From Nannocystis pusilla (GTDB lineage Bacteria > Myxococcota_A > Polyangia > Nannocystales > Nannocystaceae), in contig NZ_JAIRAU010000034.1 in assembly GCF_020073745.1 (NCBI RefSeq), forward strand, positions 1-41,707: 41,707 nucleotides of DNA, written 5' to 3'. Made by a program: the position numbers and the translations under genes. The notes beneath the pieces are model-generated. The model had not been told where the DNA came from, made no database searches, and saw only the letters and a program-made list of their open reading frames with translations. Position 1 is the first letter of the stretch. Every line of letters begins with the position of its first letter. Positions 26,822-34,650 of the stretch are shown in pieces.

Positions 26822-27757
26822 TCAGCCCGCACGCCCGAGAGCTTCGCGCGCCGCCACCAGCCGCGCCACCGTCGCGTGCGTCGGCGCCGTCAGCCCGTGC
26901 CGTTCTGCCAGCTTCGCCACCGCCGCGTTCAAGAACGCGATCTCGGTCGCCGCCCCGCGACGCAGGTCCTGCAGCATCGCGTTGTGGTTCGCCCGCGTCT
27001 TCTCGGTCGAGGTGAACACCCGCTCGAGATCCGCGTCGGCCAGCGCCACCCCCTCGGCCACCGCGACCGCGCGCGCCTCGACCAGCAGCGACTGCGCCAG
27101 CGCGCGCAGCTCGGGCACGTCGAGGATGGCCCCGTTCGCCGCGTCGAGCAGCGCGCACGGTCCGCTGACCGCCAGGTTCCACAGCGACTTGCGCCACTCG
27201 CAGGCCGCGATCGACGTCGCGCAGGCCACCGGGTAGCCGCCCGCCGCCAGCAGACCTTGCAGTTCGGACATGTGCGAACGAGCAGGTTCGGCGTCGGCCG
27301 CCAGCTCGAGCTGGAACACCCCGGCGACGCGCACCGTCGTCGGCCCGACCAGCCCCGCTCCCAACCAGCACGCCACTCGCACCCGCGCCGTCGCCGGCGC
27401 CAGCTCGGCCGCCAGCGCCGCCACCCCGAGCCCGTTCTGACACAGCCCCAGCACCTGCCCCTGCGTCATCCGGGGCGCCAGCGTGCGCAGCGTCTCCGCC
27501 AGCTGCGTCGCCTTCACCGCGACCAGCACGATCGCCTCCGGCGGAAGCGTCCACGCCGCCTCGGCCGCGACCACCGGCACCCGCGCGCGCCGCTGCTCCG
27601 CCCCCGTCACCTCGAAGCCGTCCTCGGCCAGCGCGCGGGTCCGCGACCCGCGAGCCACCAGCGTCACCGCGGTCACGTCGGCCAGCCGCGCCGCGAGGTG
27701 CAGGCCGACCGCGCCGGCGCCGACGATCCAGATCGGTCGAGGGTTGCTCGTGAGCAT
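26822..27757 (-). CDS. panE: Ketopantoate reductase family protein (PanE/ApbA-like)
   Basis: A 311-aa NADPH-dependent 2-dehydropantoate 2-reductase-type enzyme; in the characterised family it makes pantoate for coenzyme A. Seen: the dinucleotide-binding GAGAVG (13-18), Lys82 in VAVKATQ, Asn108 in CQNGLG, catalytic Lys189 in EWRKSLWNLAVSG, and the C-terminal signature NHNAMLQDLRRGAATEIAFL. The ATG at 27757 fits the family N-terminus; 30 further upstream codons in frame are Arg-rich and unlikely. The fold is shared by related 2-oxoacid reductases, so the substrate is not proven. Its stop is followed by a degraded second copy of its own last codons and then by repeat copy B. Confidence 0.85.
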   Translation of the reverse strand: MLTSNPRPIWIVGAGAVGLHLAARLADVTAVTLVARGSRTRALAEDGFEVTGAEQRRARVPVVAAEAAWTLPPEAIVLVAVKATQLAETLRTLAPRMTQGQVLGLCQNGLGVAALAAELAPATARVRVACWLGAGLVGPTTVRVAGVFQLELAADAEPARSHMSELQGLLAAGGYPVACATSIAACEWRKSLWNLAVSGPCALLDAANGAILDVPELRALAQSLLVEARAVAVAEGVALADADLERVFTSTEKTRANHNAMLQDLRRGAATEIAFLNAAVAKLAERHGLTAPTHATVARLVAAREALGRAG

Positions 27758-27870
27758 CGCGTCCACGCGTTTAGCACATGACGCGACGTCGGGTGAACCG
27801 GCGAAAAACCTTCGCGCGCCCGCGAGGCCGCGCCGATTCAACCTCATCAGCGTCCAGAGGTACCGCGCTC

Positions 27871-27993
27871 ATGTCGCTGCTCGCGTTCTCCACCTTCTCG
27901 ATCCTCTCCATCGTCGCGCTCTACAACGGCCTCCTGCTGGCGGTCCTCGCCGTCTACCTGTGGAAGTGGCGCGGCCGCCCGTGGCACCGCTGA
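27871..27993 (+). CDS. Small 40-aa single-span membrane protein
   Basis: Not a recognised family. The product begins MSLLAFSTFSILSIVALYNG and ends YLWKWRGRPWHR. A long hydrophobic helix covers about residues 3-31, followed by a basic, Trp-rich C-terminus, a typical small membrane protein with its tail in the cytoplasm. AGAGG lies about 9 bp before the ATG and third positions are mainly G/C or T in the helix. An in-frame ATG at 27778 would add an Arg-rich segment and is not favoured. It lies in the gap between the divergent panE-like gene and the ATPase gene, on the ATPase strand and 258 bp before it. A link to either neighbour is unproven. Confidence 0.6.
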   Translation: MSLLAFSTFSILSIVALYNGLLLAVLAVYLWKWRGRPWHR

Positions 27994-28251
27994 AGCGATC
28001 GACTCGCCACCATCCGTTCGTCGGCGAGACGACGAGCCGCGGGTACAGTCGCCCCGAAGTCCTTCAGCGGTTCGATCGACGGCCGCGTCGCGAACACCAC
28101 GCTCGGCTGCAACTCGTACTGACGCTCGTTCGCACGCCGAACGCGCAAGCTGCGCTCCCCAGTGGGCATCCGTGAAGCAATGGTCCGCTTCCCCTCCCGC
28201 GGAGCAGGCGTTCGCGCCACCAGGCGAGTTCTGGCATGCTGCCCGGCAGTC

Positions 28252-29607
28252 ATGCCGTCCGACGCCGACAACTTCCTAGTCGACGAGATCCCGATCCCCG
28301 CGAAGAGTCGCCGTGACATGAAAGCCGCCTGTGACCTCCAGTTCGAGCTGAAGGGCAAGGATCTGGAGCGCCTCCGCGTCGACCTCGCCGACGTACGCGG
28401 TGGGCGAGTGCTCGACCAGATCGAGGGCGACATCCGTGACGCGCGGAGGGCGGCCTACCGGACGGTGCTGTTCAGCGGCCACGTCGGCAGCGGCAAGACC
28501 ACCGAGCTCCGCTGGCTCACGCATGAGCTGGAGAAGGAGAAGGAGGGCCGCTGCTTCCATGTGCTGTGGGTCGACGCCCTCGAATATCTCGACATCAACT
28601 CGGTGCAGCTCCCCGAGTTCCTGGTCGCCGTCTTCAACGCCATCGCCGAGGATCCGCTGCTACGACCGCTCCTCGGCCCGTCGAAGACCGCGAAGAAGCT
28701 GTGGGCCAGCGTCCGCGGCTGGCTAAAGTCCATCGACGTCGACCTCGATCTCGAGATCCCCGTGGGGGTGGCGAAGCTCAAGGCCAAGGTCAAGACCGAG
28801 TTCGGCCTCCAGAAGCGAATGCGCGAGACCCTGCGCGAGCGCGTGACCGAGCTGATGACCGACCTCTCCGACCTGCTCATCGATCTCCGCGCCGGGCTCG
28901 CCAGGGGCGGCATCGACGACCTCGTCATCGTCGCCGACAACCTCGAGAAGATCGTCTTCGCCGAGCTGGATCATCAGAGCGCGAAGAACACCCACGACCT
29001 CTTCTTCATCGAGCAGCTCCCGACCGTGCAGCGGCTCGGCGCGCACATCATCCTCACCGTGCCGGTGTCGCTCCACTTCGCCCATGCCCGCCTGCGCCAG
29101 GTGTTCCTGAACCCGACGGTGAAGGTCCTGCCGATGGTGCCCGTACACCAGGCACGCGTGCCGACGAAACCCCACGAGCGCGGCATCACGGTGCTGAAGT
29201 CGCTCCTGTCCAAACGGGTCGACACCGCGATCCTCTTCGCGGACGACGCCGCGTTCGCCCGGGCCATCGAGCTCTCCGGGGGCGTCATCCGCGACCTCTT
29301 CCGCATCGTGCTCGAGTCCCTCTCGCTCAAGCCCGCGATGGGGCTCACCGTCGCGGACATCGAGGCCGGCGTGCGGGACATCGTCAGCAGCTACGAGCGC
29401 ATGCTGCAAGGCAAGCCCTACCTCCCGGGACTGCACGAGATCGCGGCCTGCAGCTGCTTCCCGGTCGGCTTCGACGAGGCCGCCCGCAACGCCCTGCTCC
29501 ACAGCATGGTGGTGCTCGAGTACAACGGCGAGACCTGGTACGACGTGCACCCGCTCGCGCGGAGGACCCGCGCCTACCGGAGCGCCGCACCTGCCGCGAC
29601 CTCGTGA
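28252..29607 (+). CDS. P-loop ATPase of AAA/STAND type, partner of the TPR protein
   Basis: A 451-aa cytoplasmic ATPase. Walker A GHVGSGKTTE lies at about 76-85 and a Walker B-like LVIVADNLEK at about 224-233 (the acidic pair is spread as D-N-L-E). A sensor-1-like strand GAHIILTVPV follows, and then a helical segment ELSGGVIRDLFRIVLESLSL of the kind following the ATPase core in ORC/KAP/STAND families. A long helical insertion (about 140-215, including WLKSIDVDLDLEIPVGVAKL) separates Walker A from B. The N-terminal ~65 residues are acidic and helical. The start at 28252 gives MPSDADNFLV; upstream codons look non-coding. The downstream TPR gene begins 6 bp after this stop with its own GAGG site, a tightly coupled pair. 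It could be the switch of a regulatory or defence module; function not established. Confidence 0.75.
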   Translation: MPSDADNFLVDEIPIPAKSRRDMKAACDLQFELKGKDLERLRVDLADVRGGRVLDQIEGDIRDARRAAYRTVLFSGHVGSGKTTELRWLTHELEKEKEGRCFHVLWVDALEYLDINSVQLPEFLVAVFNAIAEDPLLRPLLGPSKTAKKLWASVRGWLKSIDVDLDLEIPVGVAKLKAKVKTEFGLQKRMRETLRERVTELMTDLSDLLIDLRAGLARGGIDDLVIVADNLEKIVFAELDHQSAKNTHDLFFIEQLPTVQRLGAHIILTVPVSLHFAHARLRQVFLNPTVKVLPMVPVHQARVPTKPHERGITVLKSLLSKRVDTAILFADDAAFARAIELSGGVIRDLFRIVLESLSLKPAMGLTVADIEAGVRDIVSSYERMLQGKPYLPGLHEIAACSCFPVGFDEAARNALLHSMVVLEYNGETWYDVHPLARRTRAYRSAAPAATS

Positions 29608-29613
29608 GGCCCG

Positions 29614-31650
29614 ATGCTCGACATCGACCAGAACGGGCGGCTCGAGGCGCTGCGACTGGTCCTCCAGGACGCGGTCCGCTTCACGCTGATCTTCATCGAA
29701 GTGCCGATGGGACCCGCCCGGGACGAGCTGCTCGCGCGCCTGGCGGCGTGGTCCGGTCACGACGAGGTGCCCCCGCTGCGATTCGTCACGCTCGGCCCCT
29801 CGCAGCGCCCCTGGGACGCGCTGCAAGCCCTGGCCCTCCCACCCGATGAGCGGGTGGGCGTGGTCCTCACGGGCCTGGAGCAGTACAGCATCGGCGCGAC
29901 GCTCGCTCCCGCCGTGCATTCGCTGAACCTCGCCCGCGACCTGCTCTCTCGCACGGTGCCGGGGCCCCTCGTGATCGTGGCGGACGCGGACGTGCTCCGC
30001 GCGATCTCGGAGCAGATGCCGGACCTCTACTCGTGGCGCAGCTTCGAGACGCACGTCGAGAGCGCCGAAGATCAGGCCCCCACGTCCGGAGGTGACCTCG
30101 CCGCCGAAGGGCCGCCGCCCGAGACGGCCCTGGAGGAGCTCGAGCGCCTGCGGGGCCTGGTCGCCGCGCTGCCGAACGACGCCGAGAACGCTACGGCGCT
30201 GCGCCTGCGGTTCGCACATGCCGCGTTCAATGCCTTCGACACCGACGAAGCCGCGTCGATCCTGACGGCGCTGGGCGAGCCGTCGTCGGAGCCAGACCCG
30301 GCGCTCGCGGCACGGTGGTTCGAGCTCTCTGGCGGCATCGCCCTGCGACGCTCCGACCACGACGCCGCCCGCGTCCGCTTCGAGCAAGCCCTCCCTCTCT
30401 ATCACGAGATCGGAGAGCACCTCGGCGAGGCCAACTGCATCCTGGGTCTGGGAGGCATCGCCCTCCGGCGCTCCGACCACGACACAGCACGCCTCCGCTA
30501 CGAACAGGCCCTCCCTCTCTTTCGCCAGGTCGGCGACCAACTCGGCGAGGCCAACTGTGTCAAGAGCCTGGGAGACATCGCCCTCCGACGCTCCGACCAC
30601 GACACTGCCCGCCTCCGCTACGAACAGGCTCTCTCCCTCTTTCGCAAGGTCGGCGACCAACTCGGCGAGGCCAGCTGCATCCGACGCCTGGGGGACATCG
30701 CCCTCGGGCGCTCCGACCACGACACCGCCCGCCTTCGTTACGAGCAGGCCCTGCCTCTCTACCGCAAGGTCGGCTCTCTCTTCGGCGAGGCCAACTGCAT
30801 CCTGAGCCTGGGAGCCGTCGCCCTGCGGCGCTCCGACCACGACACCGCTCGCCTCCACTTCGAGCAGGCCCTCCCCCTCTTTCGCAAGGTCAATGACCAG
30901 CTCGGTGAGACGAACTGCATCAAAAGCCTTGGAGACATCGCCCTCGCGCGCTCCGATCACGACACCGCCCGCCTCCGCTACGAGCAGGCCCTCCCCCTCT
31001 ATCACAAGGTCGGCTCCCTCCTCGGCGAGGCCAGCTGCATCAAGGGCCTGGGCGACGTCGCCCTGCAGCGCTCCGACCACGACACCGCCCGCCTCCGCTA
31101 CGAGCAGGCCCTCCCTCTCTACCGCAAGGACGGCTCCCTCCTCGGCGAGGCCAACTGCACTCAATGCCTGGGAAACATCGCCCTGGAGCGCTCCGACCAC
31201 GACGCCGCTCGCCTCCGCTTCGAGCAGGCCCTCCCTCTCTACCGCAAGGTCGGCTCCCTCGTGGGCGAGGCCAACTGCATCCTGAGCCTGGGAGACATCG
31301 CCCTGGAGGGCTCCGACCACGACACCGCCCGCCTCCGCATCGAGCAGGCCCTCCCTCTCTATCGTAAGGTCGGCTCCCTCCTCGGCGAGGCCAACTGTAT
31401 CAGGAGCCTGGGAGACATCGCCCGGGAGCGCTCCGACCACGACACCGCCCGCCTCCGCTACGAGCAGGCCCTCAGCCAGTATCAACGCATCCCCGAGCCC
31501 TACTCCATCGGCTACACCCATCATCGGCTCGCCGCGCTCGCAACCACTCCCGACGAGCGAGACCGCCACCTCCGCCTCGCGCGCGAGGCCTGGACCGCCA
31601 TCGGCCGCGACGACCTCGTCGCTCGATTCTTGACCCCGTCCGGAGACTGA
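29614..31650 (+). CDS. Degenerate NTPase-like domain plus ten near-identical 40-aa TPR-like repeats
   Basis: A 678-aa cytoplasmic protein. The N-terminal ~160 residues look like a P-loop fold that has lost its phosphate loop: a beta strand TLIFIEV is followed by PMGPARDEL where GxxxxGK(S/T) would be expected, and RVGVVLTGLEQY stands where Walker B would be. A hinge (about 150-242) follows. Residues 243-642 are ten 40-residue tetratricopeptide-like units with consensus RSDHDTARLRYEQALPLYRK then VGSLLGEANCI and a linker. The last unit diverges and a short C-terminal cap follows. The units are almost identical to each other in protein and DNA, unlike ordinary old TPR arrays. The start is 6 bp after the ATPase stop with GAGG upstream, implying translational coupling. 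A sensor or adaptor for the ATPase is likely. Confidence 0.8.
   Translation: MLDIDQNGRLEALRLVLQDAVRFTLIFIEVPMGPARDELLARLAAWSGHDEVPPLRFVTLGPSQRPWDALQALALPPDERVGVVLTGLEQYSIGATLAPAVHSLNLARDLLSRTVPGPLVIVADADVLRAISEQMPDLYSWRSFETHVESAEDQAPTSGGDLAAEGPPPETALEELERLRGLVAALPNDAENATALRLRFAHAAFNAFDTDEAASILTALGEPSSEPDPALAARWFELSGGIALRRSDHDAARVRFEQALPLYHEIGEHLGEANCILGLGGIALRRSDHDTARLRYEQALPLFRQVGDQLGEANCVKSLGDIALRRSDHDTARLRYEQALSLFRKVGDQLGEASCIRRLGDIALGRSDHDTARLRYEQALPLYRKVGSLFGEANCILSLGAVALRRSDHDTARLHFEQALPLFRKVNDQLGETNCIKSLGDIALARSDHDTARLRYEQALPLYHKVGSLLGEASCIKGLGDVALQRSDHDTARLRYEQALPLYRKDGSLLGEANCTQCLGNIALERSDHDAARLRFEQALPLYRKVGSLVGEANCILSLGDIALEGSDHDTARLRIEQALPLYRKVGSLLGEANCIRSLGDIARERSDHDTARLRYEQALSQYQRIPEPYSIGYTHHRLAALATTPDERDRHLRLAREAWTAIGRDDLVARFLTPSGD
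30340..31539 (+). repeat. Tandem array of ten 120-bp coding repeats
   Basis: Ten consecutive 120-bp units, exactly in phase, encode the TPR-like repeats. Most pairs of units differ at few positions; variation clusters at the same codons (the residues before RSDHD, positions Y/F of the helix ends and the KVGSLL segment). This pattern indicates recent expansion or gene conversion. Confidence 0.92.
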
Positions 31651-31805
31651 CGCCCGGCGCGGCGCAGTCGAGGCCTGTGATGCCTTCCCGCCTGTGCCGC
31701 GGAACGCGGACGATGCAGGGAATCGTGAAGCGCGACGGCCGTGTGCGACGCGCCGCCCTTCGCCGCGCACGCGACACGATCAAACACGAAGCGCCGGCGA
31801 CTCGC

Positions 31806-32441
31806 TCACCTGGTCACCGCGCGCGGGTCGTCGCTCAGCAGCAGCGGCCCGTCTTCGGGCGCGTCGAGCACCAGCACCCGCTGGCCGTGGCGGATCTCCG
31901 CGCGCACCAGGCCCATCGCCGTCACTTCCTCGCCCGGCTCGATCGCCCCTTCCTCGTAGCGGATCGCCAGATTGAGCCCGATGAAGTTCGTGCTCTGCAG
32001 CCCGTGGCGGCGCAGGAACGCCTCCTCGATCTCGCTGGCGTCGTCGAACGTGCCCGAGCGGGTGTGCAGGTCGCGGACCACTGCCACGCGCACCAGGCCC
32101 ATGCTCACCTCGATCCGCGCCGTTCCGTCGTCGATCGCGAACTCGACGTGACGCTCCTCGCGGGCGACCTCTCGCCAGTGGTTGCGCCCCGTCTGCTGGT
32201 CGACCGTCGCCAGGTAGTGCACGCACGCGCGGCCGGACAGCGGCGCCTCGAGCACGCGTTCACCGGCGATCACCCGCCCGCGCACGCGCACCACCTCGCC
32301 GTCGCGGAGCCCGCGGATCGGCGTCACCGCCCGCTTCTTCAGCGCCCGCCGCGTGCGCGCGTCGGTCGAGAACACGTAGGACAGCCCCAGCCCGGCGAAG
32401 ACGGCGGCGGCGGCGGCGAAGGCGACGATCGGGGCAGGCAT
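31806..32441 (-). CDS. Membrane-anchored GIDE-domain-like protein
   Basis: A 211-aa protein with an N-terminal membrane helix (APIVAFAAAAAVFAGLGLSYVF, about residues 3-24 of this form) and a cytoplasmic domain resembling the GIDE/BAM domain known from mitochondrial E3 ligase MUL1. Supporting stretches are GLRDGEVVRVRGRVIAGE, LEAPLSGRACVHYLATV and EERHVEFAIDDGTARIEV, a beta-rich layout with Arg/Gly turns. The ligase RING finger of the eukaryotic protein is absent. In bacteria the domain has no settled function; membrane-associated binding is a possibility. Two starts compete: ATG 32453 and ATG 32441; TACGAT lies 10 bp upstream of the latter and would place transcription start beyond the former, so 32441 is used. 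Neither has a Shine-Dalgarno. It is convergent with the TPR gene. Confidence 0.7.
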   Translation of the reverse strand: MPAPIVAFAAAAAVFAGLGLSYVFSTDARTRRALKKRAVTPIRGLRDGEVVRVRGRVIAGERVLEAPLSGRACVHYLATVDQQTGRNHWREVAREERHVEFAIDDGTARIEVSMGLVRVAVVRDLHTRSGTFDDASEIEEAFLRRHGLQSTNFIGLNLAIRYEEGAIEPGEEVTAMGLVRAEIRHGQRVLVLDAPEDGPLLLSDDPRAVTR

Positions 32442-32451
32442 GGCGGCGGGC

Positions 32452-32457
32452 ATCGTA
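32452..32457 (-). promoter_or_regulatory. Candidate -10 element TACGAT upstream of the GIDE-like gene
   Basis: TACGAT on the minus strand, 10 bp before ATG 32441, the same hexamer as at 10910-10915. It overlaps the alternative ATG at 32453. Confidence 0.35.
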
Positions 32458-32577
32458 CCACGATCGCCGGCCCCCGGCGCCCGCGCGTCCGCGCCCACGC
32501 TCCCCCGGCGCGGCCCATCGGCCGCGGCGAGGCCCGCGGTGTCGCCGGCACGATCGGCGTCGGGCTGCGTGAATCGA

Positions 32578-32623
32578 CATGACCATCAGGGCATGTTCAC
32601 GAAGACATGCCCTGATCGACATG
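32578..32623 (-). terminator. 46-bp imperfect hairpin downstream of SBBP gene 1
   Basis: The arms start and end with CATG and share a 12-bp perfect core (ATCAGGGCATGT/ACATGCCCTGAT). The hairpin begins 13 bp after the SBBP stop (minus strand). A hairpin of the same length and position follows SBBP gene 2. No long T run follows it. Confidence 0.6.
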
Positions 32624-32636
32624 CTCGAAAGGACTG

Positions 32637-34076
32637 CTAGACCCAGTACAGGCGGACCAGCGTGATGAGCGCGTCGTAGCTGCCGCTCAGCACCGTGTCG
32701 AACGCCCCGGTCGTGGCGACGTTGGCGCTGGACGCCGTGCCGCCGACCACCACCGCCACCCCCGACGAACTGGACGCGACGCCGTACGCGCCGTCCCACG
32801 CCGTGCCGCCGTTGTAGCTGGCGTACAGCAGCGAGCCCGCGGCGTTGAAGGACGCGAACAGGCCCTCGCTGCCGCCGACCGTCGAGTCCCACGCGCCGCT
32901 GGTCGCGAGCCCCGCGCCGGCGCTCGTGCCGGCCAGGTAGATCGTCCCTGCAGACGAGACATCGACGCTGTAGAGCGACTCGTACCCGCTGGAGCCGAAG
33001 AACGTCCCCCACTGCCGGACGCCCGAGGCGTTGAACTTGGCGATGAACCCGTCCCCGCCGCCGTTGTGCGTGATGTCGTGCGTGCCGCTCGTGGCGATGA
33101 AATTCGTGGACTCCGTCACGCCCGCGACCACCAGGTTGTCGGACGGAGCCAGGGCGACATCGAAGATCTGGTCGTAGTCCGACCCCCCGTAGTAGGTGGC
33201 CCACTGCCGCGCGCCGTCGGCGTCGAACTTCACCACGAAGCCGTCGGTGGCGCCGCCGTTGTAGCTGTTGTCGTGGCCGCCGCTGGCGATCCCGTTCGTC
33301 GCGGACGTGAAGCCGCCGACCAGGACGTTGCCGGCGCTGTCGACCGCGCAACCGGTGGCGAAGGTCTGACCGTCGGTGCCGCCGTAGTACGTCGCCCACT
33401 CGAGATCGCCGTCGCCGGAGAACTTGGCGACGAACGCGTCCGTCGTGCCCCGCCGCGTGGTCTGGTGCGCGCCCGCGGTGGCGATCTGCGACGTCGAGGT
33501 GGTCGCGCCGACGATGTACACGGAGCCGTCGCCGCCGACGCACACGGACTGGTCGGGGTTCGCGCTCTCCTCGTTACCGGGCCCGCCGAAGTACGTGCCC
33601 CACACCCGGTCGCCCGTATCGTCGAACTTGACCAGCATGACGTCGACGGTGCCCGACAGCGACGTCTGATGCGCGCCGGTCGTGGCGATCCCGCTCGACG
33701 ACTTCGTCGAGCCCACCGCGTAGATCTCGTCGTCGCCGTTGACGACCACCTTCCGGAAGTAGTCGTCACCGGCCCCCCCGTAGTACGTGCTCCAGATCCG
33801 GCCGGACGTCTGGTCCCATAGCGAGACGAACCCGTCGATCGCCCCGTTGAAGCTCGTGTCGAACACTCCGCTCGTCGTCATCCCGGCGGTGGACGTCGTA
33901 TAGCCGGCCACGACCATGTAGTTCCACGAATCGAACGCGACGTCCTCGGCGCTCTCGGTGCCCGTCCCGCCGTAGTACGTGCCCCACTCGCGATCCGGCA
34001 GCGCGCTCGCGTGCCCGACCACCCCGACCATCGCCACCGCCACGCTGCCGAACATCCAAAATACTCTCGTCATCAT
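32637..34076 (-). CDS. Secreted seven-bladed SBBP beta-propeller protein 1
   Basis: A 479-aa exported protein of SBBP (seven-bladed beta-propeller) repeats. The signal peptide runs MMTRVFWMFGSVAVAMVGVV to an Ala-x-Ala cleavage site before LPDREWGTYYGG; it has no lipobox cysteine. Seven copies of the blade motif W-(G/S/A)-T-Y-(Y/F)-G-G or close variants are visible, ending with a degenerate SYNGGTAWDG. Blades are joined by Gly/Ser/Thr-rich segments containing VVAGYTTST- and VGSTKSSS-like strands. The start at 34076 has GGGGAG seven bases upstream; ATG 34073 is the position matching the paralog. The mature protein would be periplasmic or secreted, probably a binding platform. The paralog at 34651-36090 has exactly the same length. 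Confidence 0.9.
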   Translation of the reverse strand: MMTRVFWMFGSVAVAMVGVVGHASALPDREWGTYYGGTGTESAEDVAFDSWNYMVVAGYTTSTAGMTTSGVFDTSFNGAIDGFVSLWDQTSGRIWSTYYGGAGDDYFRKVVVNGDDEIYAVGSTKSSSGIATTGAHQTSLSGTVDVMLVKFDDTGDRVWGTYFGGPGNEESANPDQSVCVGGDGSVYIVGATTSTSQIATAGAHQTTRRGTTDAFVAKFSGDGDLEWATYYGGTDGQTFATGCAVDSAGNVLVGGFTSATNGIASGGHDNSYNGGATDGFVVKFDADGARQWATYYGGSDYDQIFDVALAPSDNLVVAGVTESTNFIATSGTHDITHNGGGDGFIAKFNASGVRQWGTFFGSSGYESLYSVDVSSAGTIYLAGTSAGAGLATSGAWDSTVGGSEGLFASFNAAGSLLYASYNGGTAWDGAYGVASSSSGVAVVVGGTASSANVATTGAFDTVLSGSYDALITLVRLYWV

Positions 34077-34586
34077 ACCGGCTCTCCCCATTCCCTCATG
34101 ATTCAAGCGCTGTCACGGCGTCCGTCACCGCGGACGCCCGGCTCAGCCTATCACTGCGCTTTCGGTGACCCGGACCGACGAGCAGTGACGTTTCTCCGCG
34201 CTGAGCCGCCCGGCGATTTCACGGGCTCCTGCCCGGATGGGTGTCTACAAACCCCCGCTCGGCGGCAACGATGCACCTGTCACCGGGGCCCGCCGGAGCG
34301 GTAGCCGCTTGTTCGCTCCGACGCCGAAAGCACGCGTCGAAGAGCGCGCGCTCATGACATATCCGGCGGTGCGGATCCGTCGCGTCGAGATCACGCCGAC
34401 GATCCGCGCCACGAGGCGTGCGAATGAACCTGTCCTTCAGGTCATGTCCTGGCCAGCCCCCGTCGACGCCGACCCGCGCAAGGTCGAGCACGTCGACGCC
34501 ATCGAGCTCGTCGCGGCAAGCTCACGCTGAACACCCGCGGCGAGGCCGGCGGCGCGAGGCCGTCGACGTCGACCTGTGCGAATTAA
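34077..34586. other. Intergenic region between the SBBP paralogs
   Basis: No gene is convincing. The right-hand part upstream of SBBP gene 1 (about 34077-34170) resembles the DNA upstream of SBBP gene 2 (about 36091-36180), sharing GATTCAAGCGCTGTCACG and CCTATCAC, so promoter sequences were duplicated with the gene. ACCTG-TCCTT-CAGGT at 34428-34442 is a short hairpin of the dispersed type. Confidence 0.5.
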
Positions 34587-34632
34587 CATGTCGTGAAGGT
34601 GATGTCGTAAATGACATGACCTTCACGACATG
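34587..34632 (-). terminator. 46-bp near-perfect hairpin downstream of SBBP gene 2
   Basis: Two 20-nt arms (beginning CATGTCGTGAAGGT, 14 bp perfect, with one mismatch in the full arm) enclose the loop GTAAAT. It starts 18 bp after the stop on the minus strand and is followed there by TTAATT. It is a likely transcription end or mRNA-stabilising element. Confidence 0.7.
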
Positions 34633-34650
34633 CTCGCCAGGTCCGGCCCG

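Noticed and set aside
30340..31539. Regular repeats considered as a CRISPR array
   Set aside because: Units are 120 bp with no unique spacers and stay in an open reading frame encoding TPR-like helices.
28723..31770. A 1015-codon antisense frame over the ATPase and TPR genes
   Set aside because: It is the complement of the 120-bp repeats; its own repeats (GVVVGALQGDVSQA-type) mirror the sense coding and it starts in unrelated DNA.
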